Counted from the first letter of the stretch, positions 34,246 to 44,911 are shown. The stretch: 64,000 bases of DNA from DATFVA01 sp963771705 (GCA_963771705.1 CAVYUP010000005.1:372001-436000); one strand, 5' to 3'. Translations and numbers: made by a program. Notes: generated from the letters alone by a model not told the origin.

Positions 34246-34953
34246 ATGAAACAGCTAATACAGTTACTTATGATAGTTTTTATTTATACTATCAGCCTTT
34301 CTGCCCAATCTGCGGGCGGAGGTTTAATGCTGGGCTTTCCCGAGGGTGAATTCAAACAGAACGTAGACCGCCCTGGATTCGGACTATCAGGCCAGGTTCT
34401 TTTCTTTAATCCGTCAGAAGGACTCCCTTTTGGATTTGGTCTTGACATCGGGTATCTGAATTACGGAAGTGAATCAAGGCAGGAACCTTTCAGTACCACC
34501 ATTCCTGATGTTGTTGTTAATGTTGATCGATCTAATAATCTTGTTAATTTTCACCTGCTCTTCCAGATCGCTCCTCCTTCAGGAGATGTTCGTCCTTATG
34601 CGGAATTATTATTCGGTGGGGCATATCTTTTTACTGAAACTTCCATAAACAGCCAGGGAAATGAAGATGTAGCCAGTAATACAAATTTTGATGATTTTGC
34701 CTGGAATTACGGAGTGGGAGGAGGACTGCTGATCAAATTATACTCACCGGAGGAACAGGAAGGCGGTTTTCAGGCATTATTTCTGGATCTTAAGGTCAGA
34801 TATCTTCTGGGGAGCGAAGCTGAGTATCTTAAAGAAGGCTCGGTTACTATTGAAAACGGAAATGTCTATTATGATGTTTCAAAATCAAAAACTGACTTGC
34901 TGGTTACCCAGCTTGGAGTGATGGTTTATTTCAGTTCCTTCACCGGAGATTGA
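34246..34953 (+). CDS. Outer-membrane beta-barrel-like protein
   Basis: 235 aa from the ATG at 34246 with GGGAG upstream; a GTG two codons earlier is also in frame. The signal peptide is followed by SAQSAGGG, then alternating amphipathic strands with aromatic girdle residues (GFGLDIGYLNYGS, RPYAELLFGGAYLF, FAWNYGVGGGLLIKLY) and a final strand LLVTQLGVMVYFSS. It resembles small opacity/OmpW-like barrels. No specific function can be read. Confidence 0.75.
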   Translation: MKQLIQLLMIVFIYTISLSAQSAGGGLMLGFPEGEFKQNVDRPGFGLSGQVLFFNPSEGLPFGFGLDIGYLNYGSESRQEPFSTTIPDVVVNVDRSNNLVNFHLLFQIAPPSGDVRPYAELLFGGAYLFTETSINSQGNEDVASNTNFDDFAWNYGVGGGLLIKLYSPEEQEGGFQALFLDLKVRYLLGSEAEYLKEGSVTIENGNVYYDVSKSKTDLLVTQLGVMVYFSSFTGD

Positions 34954-35078
34954 AGGAAGCATTTTAGAGCTACGTATGGTCACTTTTTTTTCAGGATACG
35001 TTCTGAAATCGACTTATCTCCTGAGAATAAAAAATTCTCTTTTTAATATATTTACAGAAATTATTTGAGGAGTGAGGA

Positions 35079-37103
35079 ATGTCCTTCCCATCAGAAAAAA
35101 CAGATCTTGCAACAATTAATACATTAAGGTTTTTATCAGTGGACGCCGTACAAAAGGCCAACTCCGGACATCCGGGTATGCCTATGGGCTGCGCCCCGAT
35201 CGCATATACTCTTTACGCAAAACATATGCGGCATAATCCTGAGAATCCCGGCTGGGTTAACCGCGACCGGTTTATTTTATCCAACGGACATGGAAGTATG
35301 CTTCTATACAGCATTCTGCATCTCTGCGGTTATAAAATCTCAATGGAGGATATAAAAAATTTCAGGCAGTGGGAAAGCATTACTCCGGGGCATCCTGAAT
35401 ATCACTTAACTCCAGGCGTTGAAACTACAACCGGTCCCCTCGGACAGGGCTTCGCTAATGCTGTAGGGATGGCTATAGCGGAATCCTACCTCGCCTCAAT
35501 GTTTAATAAAGAAGATTTCCGGATTCTGGATCATTTCATCTACGGTATATGCAGCGACGGAGATTTAATGGAGGGGGTTTCGCATGAAGCGGCATCTATA
35601 GCAGGACATCTGAAACTGGGCAAGCTTATCTTCTTTTACGATGATAACGGAATTACAATAGATGGGTCAACCAATCTCTCATTCAGTGAAGATATCGCCA
35701 AAAGATTCGACGCTTACGGCTGGCAGGTGCTGAACGTTGATGATGTAAATAACCTTAGTGCGCTTGAGGCGGCACTCCTAACCGCAAGGAATGAATCTGA
35801 GAGACCAACTATTATTATTACAAAAACTCATATCGGATTCGGAAGTCCCCACAAACAGGATACATCCGGTGCACATGGCTCTCCCCTTGGTGATGAAGAA
35901 ATCAGGCTTACAAAGAAGAACCTTAACTGGCCTGAGGATAAAACTTTCTATATACCGGAGGAAGTTTCAGAACTGTTTAAATCACTCTCCAAGCAGTTCG
36001 GAAAGTACGAGGCTGACTGGAACTCTCTATTCGAAGAATATTCCGGACGGTACCCGGAAGAAGCCGCGCTGTTCAGGAAAATAATGAGCAGGGAGTATGG
36101 TGATGAATGGAAAGACAACCTGCCGGTGTTCGAAGACGATGGTAAAAAAATGGCTACAAGATCTGCTTCAGGCAAAGTTCTGAATGCGATAGCTCCGTTT
36201 CTTCCCTCCCTTATAGGAGGGTCAGCGGACCTGGCCCCTTCAAACAATACATATCTTAAGGGATTCGAAGACTTCAACGCATCGGACAGGAAAGGAAGAA
36301 ACTTCCATTTCGGCATCCGTGAACACGGGATGGCAAGCATCCTTAATGGGATGGCTCTGTATGGAGGTATTATCCCCTATGGCGGTACATTCCTCATTTT
36401 CTCCGATTACCTTCGTCCTGCTATAAGACTTGGAGCTCTCTCGGGAATAAATCCTGTTTATGTATTCACGCATGATAGTATCGGGCTAGGAGAAGATGGA
36501 CCTACACATCAGCCGGTGGAACACCTTGCCGCACTGCGTGCGATTCCGAAAGTTGTTTTAATCCGTCCTGCTGATGCGAATGAAACATCAGCTGCCTGGA
36601 AATATGCAATTGAACATAAAGGAAGTCCTGTTTTATTAATATTGACAAGGCAGGGACTCCCGGTTCTGGATCAGACTAAATACGGTTCTGCTGAGAATCT
36701 TTCCAAAGGCGCTTACATTTTACAAGACACTCCTGACCCGGAGCTGATCTTAATGGCATCAGGTTCTGAGGTCTCAACCGCACTCCAGGCCGCAAAAATA
36801 TTAGAAAAGCAGGGTGTGAAAATCAGGATTGTAAGCCTCCCCAGCTTTGAACTCTTTGAAATGCAGACTGAAGATTACAGAGAATCTATTCTTCCATCAA
36901 AAATAAAAGCGAGAGTATCAGTTGAAGCAGGCATAAGCCAGTGCTGGTATAAGTATATCGGAGACGGCGGAGAAGCCGTCAGTATCGAAAAATTCGGAGC
37001 ATCTGCTCCTGAACAGGTATTAATGGAACAATACGGTATTACCGCTGAAAATGTTGCGGAAGTATCGCTCCGCGTTATGGAGAAACTTAAAGTTGTATCC
37101 TGA
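35079..37103 (+). CDS. tkt: Transketolase
   Basis: 674-aa full-length TPP enzyme of the pentose phosphate pathway. It has the NSGHPGMPMGCAPIAYTL N-terminus, the TPP motif GDGDLMEGVSHEAASIAGHL...DDNGITIDG, HGSPLGDEEI, the pyrimidine-domain GIREHGMASILNGMAL, and the substrate motif HDSIGLGEDGPTHQPVEHLA. It transfers two-carbon units between sugar phosphates. A strong GAGGAGTGAGGA precedes the ATG. Confidence 0.95.
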   Translation: MSFPSEKTDLATINTLRFLSVDAVQKANSGHPGMPMGCAPIAYTLYAKHMRHNPENPGWVNRDRFILSNGHGSMLLYSILHLCGYKISMEDIKNFRQWESITPGHPEYHLTPGVETTTGPLGQGFANAVGMAIAESYLASMFNKEDFRILDHFIYGICSDGDLMEGVSHEAASIAGHLKLGKLIFFYDDNGITIDGSTNLSFSEDIAKRFDAYGWQVLNVDDVNNLSALEAALLTARNESERPTIIITKTHIGFGSPHKQDTSGAHGSPLGDEEIRLTKKNLNWPEDKTFYIPEEVSELFKSLSKQFGKYEADWNSLFEEYSGRYPEEAALFRKIMSREYGDEWKDNLPVFEDDGKKMATRSASGKVLNAIAPFLPSLIGGSADLAPSNNTYLKGFEDFNASDRKGRNFHFGIREHGMASILNGMALYGGIIPYGGTFLIFSDYLRPAIRLGALSGINPVYVFTHDSIGLGEDGPTHQPVEHLAALRAIPKVVLIRPADANETSAAWKYAIEHKGSPVLLILTRQGLPVLDQTKYGSAENLSKGAYILQDTPDPELILMASGSEVSTALQAAKILEKQGVKIRIVSLPSFELFEMQTEDYRESILPSKIKARVSVEAGISQCWYKYIGDGGEAVSIEKFGASAPEQVLMEQYGITAENVAEVSLRVMEKLKVVS

Positions 37104-37188
37104 GACCTAATTACATTATTTTTAATAATATCTGACAAAACATAATCCTTTTAATTATATTTTGTCTATAAAAACAGCCGGGGAAAGA

Positions 37189-38922
37189 ATGAAGAACGAA
37201 ATAAAATATATTGATGTTCCTTTAATCTCATCGATAAGAGATATGCTCTTCCGGTCAGCCCATAGTTTTCCCGATAAGCTTGCCCTGGAAGATCTTGCAG
37301 ATACACCCATACAAAGAGTTTCCTTCAAACAGCTTCAGGAAAATGTTTTAAAGTTCGGTAATTCCCTTCAAAAACTGGGACTGACTGAGAGAGCCCACCT
37401 TGCTATAATAAGCGAGAACCGCTTGCAGTGGGGGATTGCATACCTTGCCGGGATGACATTCAATAATGTTGTTGTTCCTATAGATAAAAATCTTCCGGAA
37501 CAGGACATCATTAATATCATACACGAATCTGAGGCTGAGGCAATTATTTTTTCCCATGCATATAATGAGTTAATGCTCGACAAAAAGGATCTGCTCAAGA
37601 AGCTGAAGATTTTCGTGAATATGGATATCGAAAATGACAAAGACGGCTTTCATTCTATGGTCAGGCTGATTGAAAAGGGAAAAATAGTTGAAAAAGAATC
37701 GCTTCCTGAAATAAATCTTAACGAGATGGCTGAAATAAATTTCACATCCGGCTCTCTTGGCAGAGCAAAAGGAGTGATGCTCAGTCAGAAAAATATTGCT
37801 GAGAACCTGATGTCGATGACGAGCATGATAGATATAAACGAAAGAGACAGATTCCTGTCGGTTCTTCCTATACATCACACTTACGAATGTACCTGCGGAT
37901 TTCTTTGTCCGCTCTACAGAGGCGCCTCGGTACATTATGCGAGATCTTTGAAAACAGTTGCAGAAGATCTGCAGAAAGTTAAAGCCACAATTCTTCTGGG
38001 CGTCCCTCTGCTGTATGATAAAATGTTCAGGAAAATATATAAGGCTATAGTTGAAGATAAAGTTAAATCGAAAGTTGTTCCTCCTCTTTTGAAGTTAACA
38101 AACTTCGCGGAGAAGATCGGCTGGAAAGCATCAAAGAAACTTATATTCAAAGAACTGCATAACCAGTTCGGCGGGGCAATACGTCTATTTATTGCCGGGG
38201 CTGCCGCACCTGATCCCAAAGTCGCCAAAGGTTTAAGGGAGTTCGGATTTAATTTTGTACAGGGTTACGGTTTAACTGAAACGTCTCCTATCCTCGCGTT
38301 AAATCAGATCGATAACTTTAAGGATATGGCCGCAGGCCTTCCTCTAAAAAATGTTCAGCTGAAAATAAACGATCCAAATCCCGAAGGAATCGGAGAAGTC
38401 TGGGCTAAGGGACCTAATATAATGCTGGGTTACTATAAGAACCCTCAGCTGACCAAAGAGGTCTTTGAAGGTGAGTGGCTTAAAACCGGGGATCTTGGAT
38501 TTATAGACAGTGATGGATTTCTTCACCTTGTAGGAAGGAAGAAAAATATGATTCTTTCCCGCACAGGTGAAAATGTTTATCCCGAAGAAATCGAAGACAT
38601 TGTTAACAGGAGTCCTTTTATACTGGAGTCGCTTATATACGGTGAAGAGAACGATAAGCATGATGAAATCATCGCCGCTCAGATTGTAACAGACGCCGAC
38701 GCATTTATAGAATACTCAGAGAAGAATAGTGCTGAGATAAACGACGAACTTATAAGAAAGATAATTGACGAGGAAATGAAGAAGGTCAACAAACAGCTTC
38801 CCCTGCATAAGCAGATCAGAAAATTCTATATAAGAACAGAAGAGTTCGAAAAGACAACAACACAGAAGATTAAACGCTACCTGGTAAAGAAAGAAAAGAT
38901 TGTAAGCTCAGAGAATGTCTGA
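37189..38922 (+). CDS. Long-chain acyl-CoA synthetase (AMP-forming)
   Basis: 577 aa from the ATG at 37189, which has GGGGAAAG upstream; a TTG nine codons earlier is also in frame. Adenylate-forming signatures are INFTSGSLGRAKGVMLSQKN (P-loop, a variant of TSGTTGxPKG), GYGLTETSPIL, GEWLKTGDLGFID, LVGRKKNMILSRTGENVYPE, and a C-terminal Lys in TTTQKIKRYL. It activates fatty acids for lipid synthesis or beta-oxidation. It ends at a shared hairpin facing the RRM gene. Confidence 0.88.
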   Translation: MKNEIKYIDVPLISSIRDMLFRSAHSFPDKLALEDLADTPIQRVSFKQLQENVLKFGNSLQKLGLTERAHLAIISENRLQWGIAYLAGMTFNNVVVPIDKNLPEQDIINIIHESEAEAIIFSHAYNELMLDKKDLLKKLKIFVNMDIENDKDGFHSMVRLIEKGKIVEKESLPEINLNEMAEINFTSGSLGRAKGVMLSQKNIAENLMSMTSMIDINERDRFLSVLPIHHTYECTCGFLCPLYRGASVHYARSLKTVAEDLQKVKATILLGVPLLYDKMFRKIYKAIVEDKVKSKVVPPLLKLTNFAEKIGWKASKKLIFKELHNQFGGAIRLFIAGAAAPDPKVAKGLREFGFNFVQGYGLTETSPILALNQIDNFKDMAAGLPLKNVQLKINDPNPEGIGEVWAKGPNIMLGYYKNPQLTKEVFEGEWLKTGDLGFIDSDGFLHLVGRKKNMILSRTGENVYPEEIEDIVNRSPFILESLIYGEENDKHDEIIAAQIVTDADAFIEYSEKNSAEINDELIRKIIDEEMKKVNKQLPLHKQIRKFYIRTEEFEKTTTQKIKRYLVKKEKIVSSENV

Positions 38923-38937
38923 CGGGTTTAAAAAAAG

Positions 38938-38965
38938 AAAAGCGTTCTTGAAAAAGAACGCTTTT
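38938..38965. terminator. Bidirectional intrinsic terminator
   Basis: AAAAGCGTTCTT (38938-38949) and AAGAACGCTTTT (38954-38965) form a perfect 12-bp stem closed by a GAAA tetraloop. It lies between the convergent acyl-CoA synthetase and RRM genes. On the minus strand it is followed by a long U-rich tract (TTTTCTTTTTTT), so it is strongest for the RRM gene. Confidence 0.88.
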
Positions 38966-38984
38966 GAGACCGGCCAACTAAATA

Positions 38985-39236
38985 CTAAGTACGTGGTTTA
39001 GCAACATTAACAACTATATTTCTACCACCGAGTTGAGCATTGTTTAATGCATTTATTGCACTATCGGCACTCTCCTGAGATGCCATCTCAACGAAACCGA
39101 ATCCTCTTGATCTTCCGGTCTCACGGTCTTTAACTACTTTTGCTGAAACCACTTCACCGTGTTCCTCAAAAGCTGCCTGTAATTTTTCGTCATCTACTGA
39201 CCAGGGCAGGCTGCCCACAAACAATTTGGTACTCAC
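38985..39236 (-). CDS. RRM-domain RNA-binding protein
   Basis: 83 aa, a single RNA-recognition motif with RNP2 KLFVGSL (residues 4-10) and RNP1 RGFGFVEM (about 44-51). The start is a GTG at 39236 with AAAGGAT upstream. Similar small Rbp proteins in cyanobacteria and Bacteroidota bind single-stranded RNA and act as RNA chaperones, often in stress or cold. It lacks the glycine-rich tail of cyanobacterial Rbps. Monocistronic, ended by the 38938 terminator. Confidence 0.92.
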   Translation of the reverse strand: MSTKLFVGSLPWSVDDEKLQAAFEEHGEVVSAKVVKDRETGRSRGFGFVEMASQESADSAINALNNAQLGGRNIVVNVAKPRT

Positions 39237-39363
39237 TTAAATTTATCCTTTAAATGTTTTATGAATATCCCGGTTTTCTAGCTACCGGGATTAGAAACAT
39301 ACAATAAAAAAGCATACCAACCTAATTAATTTTTTAACCCTGTGCCTTTTAACCATCGGGGAT

Positions 39364-40689
39364 CTAGAAAATATCGCCCTTTTTGAACCTCCAGAAGCTG
39401 ACAGCGTTAACAAGTACCCCTATACCCGTTAAAACAGCCAGATAAGGAAGAATCTCCAAAAAACCAGACCCATTCCATAGAACCTTGAGAAAGCCCTCGA
39501 CTGACCAATAAACTATGGTAAATTTGCTCAGAAACTGGAAAAATTCAGGAAGAAGGAAGGTCGGGAACCAGGCCCCCCCGATTGCACTCATCGTTAAAAT
39601 GAGGAAGGTTGCCAATCCATTTGCCTGAGCGTTGGATTTGCTGAACGCAGCCAGCACCATGCCGAAAGCAGTGGCCGCTGCTGATGAACAAATTATAACC
39701 AGGAGCAGATTTCCGAAATTTGAAAATATGTCAATATCGAAGAATACATAACCCGCAAAAAAGAGTACCAGAAGCTGGATTATTCCGAGGGAGATATTAT
39801 ACAGATACTTGCTCCATAGAATGTCTACTCGTGACACAGGTGCCGATAATATCCGCAAGCTAACACCTGAATTTCGTTCATCAAAAAGAGAGGCGGCTGA
39901 GGCGGTAATACTGAAGAGAAGGAACATCATAGCCCAGCCTCCCACGCTGCGTGTGGCATTGGGATTACTAACTTCTCTCCCCACCAGCTGTTCCTTATCA
40001 AGTTTCACGATGTTCTTGAAAAAGTCAGAAGCTCTTTTAGACGCCGAAGTGTCCTGGTCAGTACTATCATTTTCAGAACTATAAAAACCCTGCCTGAGAA
40101 TCTTTGAGGTATCTACTCCAAAGTATTCGCTTATAACCGAAGCCAGCTTTTCATTGAACATTGTTCCTTTTTGCTTACCAAGATATTCCTCGGAACGACG
40201 CATCATGCTTTGATTGAATATTTCGGGAATTTGTGTCATAATTGCCTGCTGAAGAAGTCCCTGGACAATCTGCATCTCCAACTCATTTTTGGGGTTATAG
40301 TAGAACTTTAATTTTAGACCGAAAGAAGTATCCGAATAAGCATCTTCAGGGATAACCAATGCTGAGGAAGCGCTTCCCCGGATTATATAATCCTTAATAC
40401 TGGTGGAATCAAAAGGAACTTCCTTTCCTTCCTCATTTGTATAAGATTTTATTATCAGGAAAGTTGAAGATGTATCCAGAGTGGCTTCAATTTTTTTGGC
40501 GATTTTAGAGTCGCTCTGACTTAAAAATGCCAATCTTATTCCACTTGCACTCCCTCCGTCTGATCCGCCAAAGATTGATCCGAATAAAAGGATCAGTGCC
40601 GCGGGCACAATGAAAGTTAAAGCGACAGCTATCTTGTCGTGCCAGAAAAGTATATAATCTTTTTTAATCAGTCTTAAAAGCGTTTTCAA
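39364..40689 (-). CDS. ABC-2 type exporter permease
   Basis: 441 aa. An N-terminal membrane helix (IAVALTFIVPAALILLFGSI) is followed by a large extracytoplasmic domain of about 200 residues, then five C-terminal helices (GWAMMFLLFSITASAASLFD, NISLGIIQLLVLFFAGYVFF and others). This is the ABC-2/YhgE-like arrangement of drug or lipid exporters. The start is TTG at 40689, overlapping the ATPase stop as TTGA. The substrate is unknown. Confidence 0.85.
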   Translation of the reverse strand: MKTLLRLIKKDYILFWHDKIAVALTFIVPAALILLFGSIFGGSDGGSASGIRLAFLSQSDSKIAKKIEATLDTSSTFLIIKSYTNEEGKEVPFDSTSIKDYIIRGSASSALVIPEDAYSDTSFGLKLKFYYNPKNELEMQIVQGLLQQAIMTQIPEIFNQSMMRRSEEYLGKQKGTMFNEKLASVISEYFGVDTSKILRQGFYSSENDSTDQDTSASKRASDFFKNIVKLDKEQLVGREVSNPNATRSVGGWAMMFLLFSITASAASLFDERNSGVSLRILSAPVSRVDILWSKYLYNISLGIIQLLVLFFAGYVFFDIDIFSNFGNLLLVIICSSAAATAFGMVLAAFSKSNAQANGLATFLILTMSAIGGAWFPTFLLPEFFQFLSKFTIVYWSVEGFLKVLWNGSGFLEILPYLAVLTGIGVLVNAVSFWRFKKGDIF

Positions 40690-41603
40690 TCTCTGAGACT
40701 CCTTCCTGTCATATGCAGAAAGAGTGCTTCCAAGGAAGGTCTTCTTATATTAACCGAAGAATAGCTGATACCTGCTTCTTCAATTTTCTTAAATAGTTCG
40801 GAAAGGACTATCCCGTCCTTAGGACGCAGCTCATATCTATCCGGTTCCTCAATGATTTCTCCGAAAATTCCGAGAGTTCCCACGGTATTCTCAGTAACAG
40901 GATTTTTAGCAATTGAAATGGTCTGCTTCAGTTCCAGACTATTAAGCAAGTCATCAATCGTTCCGACAGAGATAATATGTCCTGAATCTATAATAGCGAT
41001 CTTGGTACAGAGTCTCTCAGCCTCTTCCATATAATGGGTTGTGTAGATAATAGTTTTCCCCTCATCGTTCAATTTTTCGAGATAATCGAATATTGCATTG
41101 CGCGACTGGGGGTCGATACCCACGGTGGGTTCATCACACAGAATGATCTTCGGATCGTGAAGTAGAGAAGCAGCGAGATTCAGCCTTCTTTTCATTCCTC
41201 CGGAAAATGATTTTACCGTATCATTTTTCCTCTCAAAGAGTCCTACCATCTTTAACTTTTCAGCAATTATATATCTGAGATCCTTCTTTGAAATACCGTA
41301 GAAAGACCCGAAAATCTCCAGGTTTTCCCTGGCAGAAATATCTTCATAAAGTGCAATTGTCTGTGGAACCAGTCCTATTTTCTTTCTCAATTCAAGAGAT
41401 CCGGTAAGCATCTTCTCACCGTCAATGAGGATCTCTCCGCCGTCTGAACCGAGGTAGCCTATCAGAAGGTTCATCAGGGTGGATTTTCCCGCACCGTTAG
41501 GACCGAGAAGACCGAAGAATTCTTTCTCTTTTATATCGAGGGAAACATTATCAAGCGCGGTTGTTGAAGAGAATTTTTTGCTTACATTTTTTATGGAGAT
41601 CAT
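40686..41603 (-). CDS. ABC exporter ATPase
   Basis: 305 aa of the DrrA/CcmA type. It has Walker A GPNGAGKST, Q-loop GLVPQTIALYEDIS, signature FSGGMKRRLNLAASLL, Walker B IILCDEPTVGIDP, an H-loop in YTTHYMEEAERL, and a C-terminal extension of about 85 residues typical of ABC-2 exporters. It works with the permease encoded directly downstream (TTGA overlap). Confidence 0.92.
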   Translation of the reverse strand: MISIKNVSKKFSSTTALDNVSLDIKEKEFFGLLGPNGAGKSTLMNLLIGYLGSDGGEILIDGEKMLTGSLELRKKIGLVPQTIALYEDISARENLEIFGSFYGISKKDLRYIIAEKLKMVGLFERKNDTVKSFSGGMKRRLNLAASLLHDPKIILCDEPTVGIDPQSRNAIFDYLEKLNDEGKTIIYTTHYMEEAERLCTKIAIIDSGHIISVGTIDDLLNSLELKQTISIAKNPVTENTVGTLGIFGEIIEEPDRYELRPKDGIVLSELFKKIEEAGISYSSVNIRRPSLEALFLHMTGRSLRD

Positions 41604-41773
41604 TTTTTACAGGATAATTGTAGAGTTGAGGCCTAATTTACATAAGCGTTATCCCTGCTGCAATAATCAATCACATTTTTATAAAAGAGCATAGAAAAAT
41701 TTTCAGTGCTTCTTGATCTCTTCAAACTTAATACATAAATTCTTTTTCATTGGATCACCTTAATCACCAGGAA

Positions 41774-44700
41774 ATGAAATTCAAAAGCAGCATAATTTTA
41801 TTAATTCTGTTTTGGACTACCTATAGTTCCCCCCAGGAATACAAGTTCCGTTCCCTTACCTCCATCGATGGTCTTTCCTCCAATACGGTCTATTCAATAA
41901 TACAGGATCACAAGGGCTTCATATGGATGGGGACCGAAGAGGGATTAAACAGATATGACGGTTATACATTTAAGACATACCGGCATGAAAATAATGATTC
42001 GGGCTCCTTATCGAATAATTACATCTGGTCAATTTGTGAGGATAAAGCGGGATTTATATGGATTGGCACTGATCAGGGCGGTCTGGATAAATTTAACCCG
42101 AAGCTGGAAACTTTTGTTCATTATAAGGTTAATGATGATGATCCGGCCAGCCTCTCCAATAATTCTGTTCAGTGCGTATACGCTGATAGAGCCGGAAATA
42201 TCTGGGCAGGAACATGGGGAGGTGGACTGAATAAATACAACCGCAATAAGAATAATTTTACATGGTATCAGCATGATTCCCTTGATTCAGGTTCGTTAAG
42301 TAATGATGAAATCTTCACGATTTATGAGGACAGCAAGGGGTATTTGTGGATAGGAACTGACGGGGGAGGTGCTTCCGTGCTGGAAACCGCATCAGGAAGA
42401 TTCGTCAGTTATAGACACGATCCTGATAACCCGAACAGCTTATGCGGGAATACTGTACTGAGTATTTTTGAGGATGGAAACGGTAAGATCTGGCTTGGTA
42501 CATACGGGCAGGGACTAAGCGTATTTGATCCCGGAGAAAATAAATTTTCAACATTTAAATATTCGGAAAATGGCAGCTCGATAAGTCAGAATATTATATG
42601 GAGCATTCACCAGGACAGGCAGGGACTTATCTGGCTCGGGACATTATCCAACGGTATTACAATTTATGATCCCGTAAAGGATAAGTTCACAAGACTGCAT
42701 CACGATCCATTAAGCCCGGTAAGCATCAGCTCTGATTATATAAAAAACATGTTTGAGGACAGGTCGGGCGTATTATGGTTCGGTACAGTTGCCGGAGGTG
42801 TGAATCTTATTGACAGGAAGCCTGAAAAGTTCCATCATTTCAAATATGATCCTAAAAAGCCAGATGGAATCAGCAGCAGTTCTATTTATTCAATACTGGA
42901 AGACAGTAATGGCGATATATGGTTTGGAGGCGACAAACATATTCTGAACAGGTACAATTCTAAAAGCCATACTTTTACAAAATATTACAGTAATCCTGAT
43001 AATCCCAAGAGCCTAAATGGTGAAATCATCAGATGTCTTAGTGAAGACAGCCACGGTGATCTATGGGTTGGTACTTATTTCGGCTCTCTTCAGAAGTACG
43101 ATAGGAGAACTGATTCTTTTATCAGAATGGATCTTTCAGGTCTTGAATCTGAGAATCCCAATGTAGTAAATATCCGAAGTATTTTTGAAGATAGTAAAGG
43201 TATCCTCTGGTTTGCCACGAACGGCGGCGGTCTCCTTGAATACGACAGGGACACTAAAAAATTCAGACGATTTAGCGCCTCCTCAGAATTAAAGCTCAGC
43301 AATGATAATATAATCTCTGTATGTGAAGATCCTGATGGATATTTTTGGATCGGTACTTACGGGGGAGGGCTTAATAAATTAGATGTAAAAAATGAAAAAA
43401 TTACATATTACCGGAATGATCCCCGCAATCCTCATTCGTTAAACGATGATATAATTACAGATCTTTATTTCAGTTCAGACGGTATTCTCTGGGCAGGAAC
43501 ATACCTGGGCGGACTGAATAAATATGAAAAGGCTACTGATTCCTTTAAACATTTTACCGATCAGGAGGGGATGGCAAGCAATATAATCTGCGATATTATC
43601 GAAGATAAGCAAGGTATGCTCTGGCTCAGCACTTATAAGGGAATAACGAAATTCAATCCGCTGACCAATAGTATAAAAAATTATGATTATAACGATGGCG
43701 CTCCGGGGGAATACAATCCTGGAGCCGGATTCGAAACAAAAAATGGAATGATATATTTCGGAGGCTTTAATGAAGTTACATACTTTGATCCTCAAAATAT
43801 GGCAGAAAACACAAAAATACCCTCAGTATCATTAACCTCATTTAAAAAATTCAATAAGGAATTCAAGCTGAGCAGAAATCCTGCCTACATTGATACGATT
43901 GTCCTGTCCTACGATGATATCTTTTTTTCATTCGAGTTCTCATCACTTGATTTTACTTTTGTGCCTAAAAATAAGTATGCATACATGCTCGAAGGATTTG
44001 ATAAGAGCTGGGTCTACCCTGGAAACAGGAACATCGCGATGTATACCAATATTGATCCAGGTGAATATACATTTAAAGTAAAAGGCTCAAATGATGACGG
44101 GATCTGGAATACCAAGGGAGCCTCGGTTGCTATAATAATACAACCGCCGTTCTGGAAGACCTGGTGGTTCAGAGGGCTTCTTCTAGCCGGCTTTTTAGGC
44201 GCAGCAGGATTTGTTTATAAAAGAAGGATTTCAAAACTGGAAAAAGAAGGGGAGATTCAGGAAGAGTTCTCACACCGCCTCATTCATTCGCAGGAAGAGG
44301 AAAGAAAAAGAATTGCCTCAGAACTGCACGACAGCCTTGGACAGAATCTTCTGATCATAAAGAATCGTGCGGCTATGGGTCTCAGATCGGGAGCTGACGA
44401 GATTAAAAGCAGGCAGCTGGAAGAAATATCGGAAGGTGCATCAGCTGCGATTGATGAAGTAAGAAGAATCTCGTACAACCTGCATCCCTATCACCTCGAC
44501 AGGCTCGGACTAACAAAAGCAATCAGATCGATTATAGACAACCTCGATGCGGCATCGAGTCTTAACTTTAACCTGAAATGCGACAATGTTGACGGTCTTC
44601 TGAAAAAGGAGGATGAGATAGGCCTTTTCAGAATTGTTCAGGAATGTATTAATAATATTATTAAACATTCAGATGCATCTGAAGCAGAAATAGAAATTAT

Positions 44701-44911
44701 CAGAACAAATGGAAGAATAGATATAAGCATCGGCGATAACGGCAGAGGTTTTAATAGTGAAGAATACCAGGCATCCGCCGATCCCGCAAAAGGATTCGGA
44801 ATAAGGAATCTTCAGAAGCGCGTAAATATTTTAAACGGAAATATAATCATCAGGTCGGCTAATCAAAAAGGTACTAATATCATAATAAACATTCCTTTGG
44901 ATTATGAATAA
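41774..44911 (+). CDS. Propeller-type sensor histidine kinase (reg_prop/Y_Y_Y/HisKA_3)
   Basis: 1045 aa from the ATG at 41774, which begins a signal peptide (MKFKSSIILLILFWTTYSSP); a TTG at 41750 is also in frame. The periplasmic part has some 12-14 reg_prop blades with the pattern G.IW.GT..GL..Y (e.g. GFIWMGTEEGLNRYDGYTF), then a Y_Y_Y domain near 690-790 and one membrane helix near 805-822. The cytoplasmic HisKA_3 has EEERKRIASELHDSLGQNL (His852) and a GHKL ATPase (IGDNGRGF, GFGIRNLQKRV). Such proteins usually sense polysaccharide breakdown products. It overlaps the cognate response regulator by 8 nt. Confidence 0.93.
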   Translation: MKFKSSIILLILFWTTYSSPQEYKFRSLTSIDGLSSNTVYSIIQDHKGFIWMGTEEGLNRYDGYTFKTYRHENNDSGSLSNNYIWSICEDKAGFIWIGTDQGGLDKFNPKLETFVHYKVNDDDPASLSNNSVQCVYADRAGNIWAGTWGGGLNKYNRNKNNFTWYQHDSLDSGSLSNDEIFTIYEDSKGYLWIGTDGGGASVLETASGRFVSYRHDPDNPNSLCGNTVLSIFEDGNGKIWLGTYGQGLSVFDPGENKFSTFKYSENGSSISQNIIWSIHQDRQGLIWLGTLSNGITIYDPVKDKFTRLHHDPLSPVSISSDYIKNMFEDRSGVLWFGTVAGGVNLIDRKPEKFHHFKYDPKKPDGISSSSIYSILEDSNGDIWFGGDKHILNRYNSKSHTFTKYYSNPDNPKSLNGEIIRCLSEDSHGDLWVGTYFGSLQKYDRRTDSFIRMDLSGLESENPNVVNIRSIFEDSKGILWFATNGGGLLEYDRDTKKFRRFSASSELKLSNDNIISVCEDPDGYFWIGTYGGGLNKLDVKNEKITYYRNDPRNPHSLNDDIITDLYFSSDGILWAGTYLGGLNKYEKATDSFKHFTDQEGMASNIICDIIEDKQGMLWLSTYKGITKFNPLTNSIKNYDYNDGAPGEYNPGAGFETKNGMIYFGGFNEVTYFDPQNMAENTKIPSVSLTSFKKFNKEFKLSRNPAYIDTIVLSYDDIFFSFEFSSLDFTFVPKNKYAYMLEGFDKSWVYPGNRNIAMYTNIDPGEYTFKVKGSNDDGIWNTKGASVAIIIQPPFWKTWWFRGLLLAGFLGAAGFVYKRRISKLEKEGEIQEEFSHRLIHSQEEERKRIASELHDSLGQNLLIIKNRAAMGLRSGADEIKSRQLEEISEGASAAIDEVRRISYNLHPYHLDRLGLTKAIRSIIDNLDAASSLNFNLKCDNVDGLLKKEDEIGLFRIVQECINNIIKHSDASEAEIEIIRTNGRIDISIGDNGRGFNSEEYQASADPAKGFGIRNLQKRVNILNGNIIIRSANQKGTNIIINIPLDYE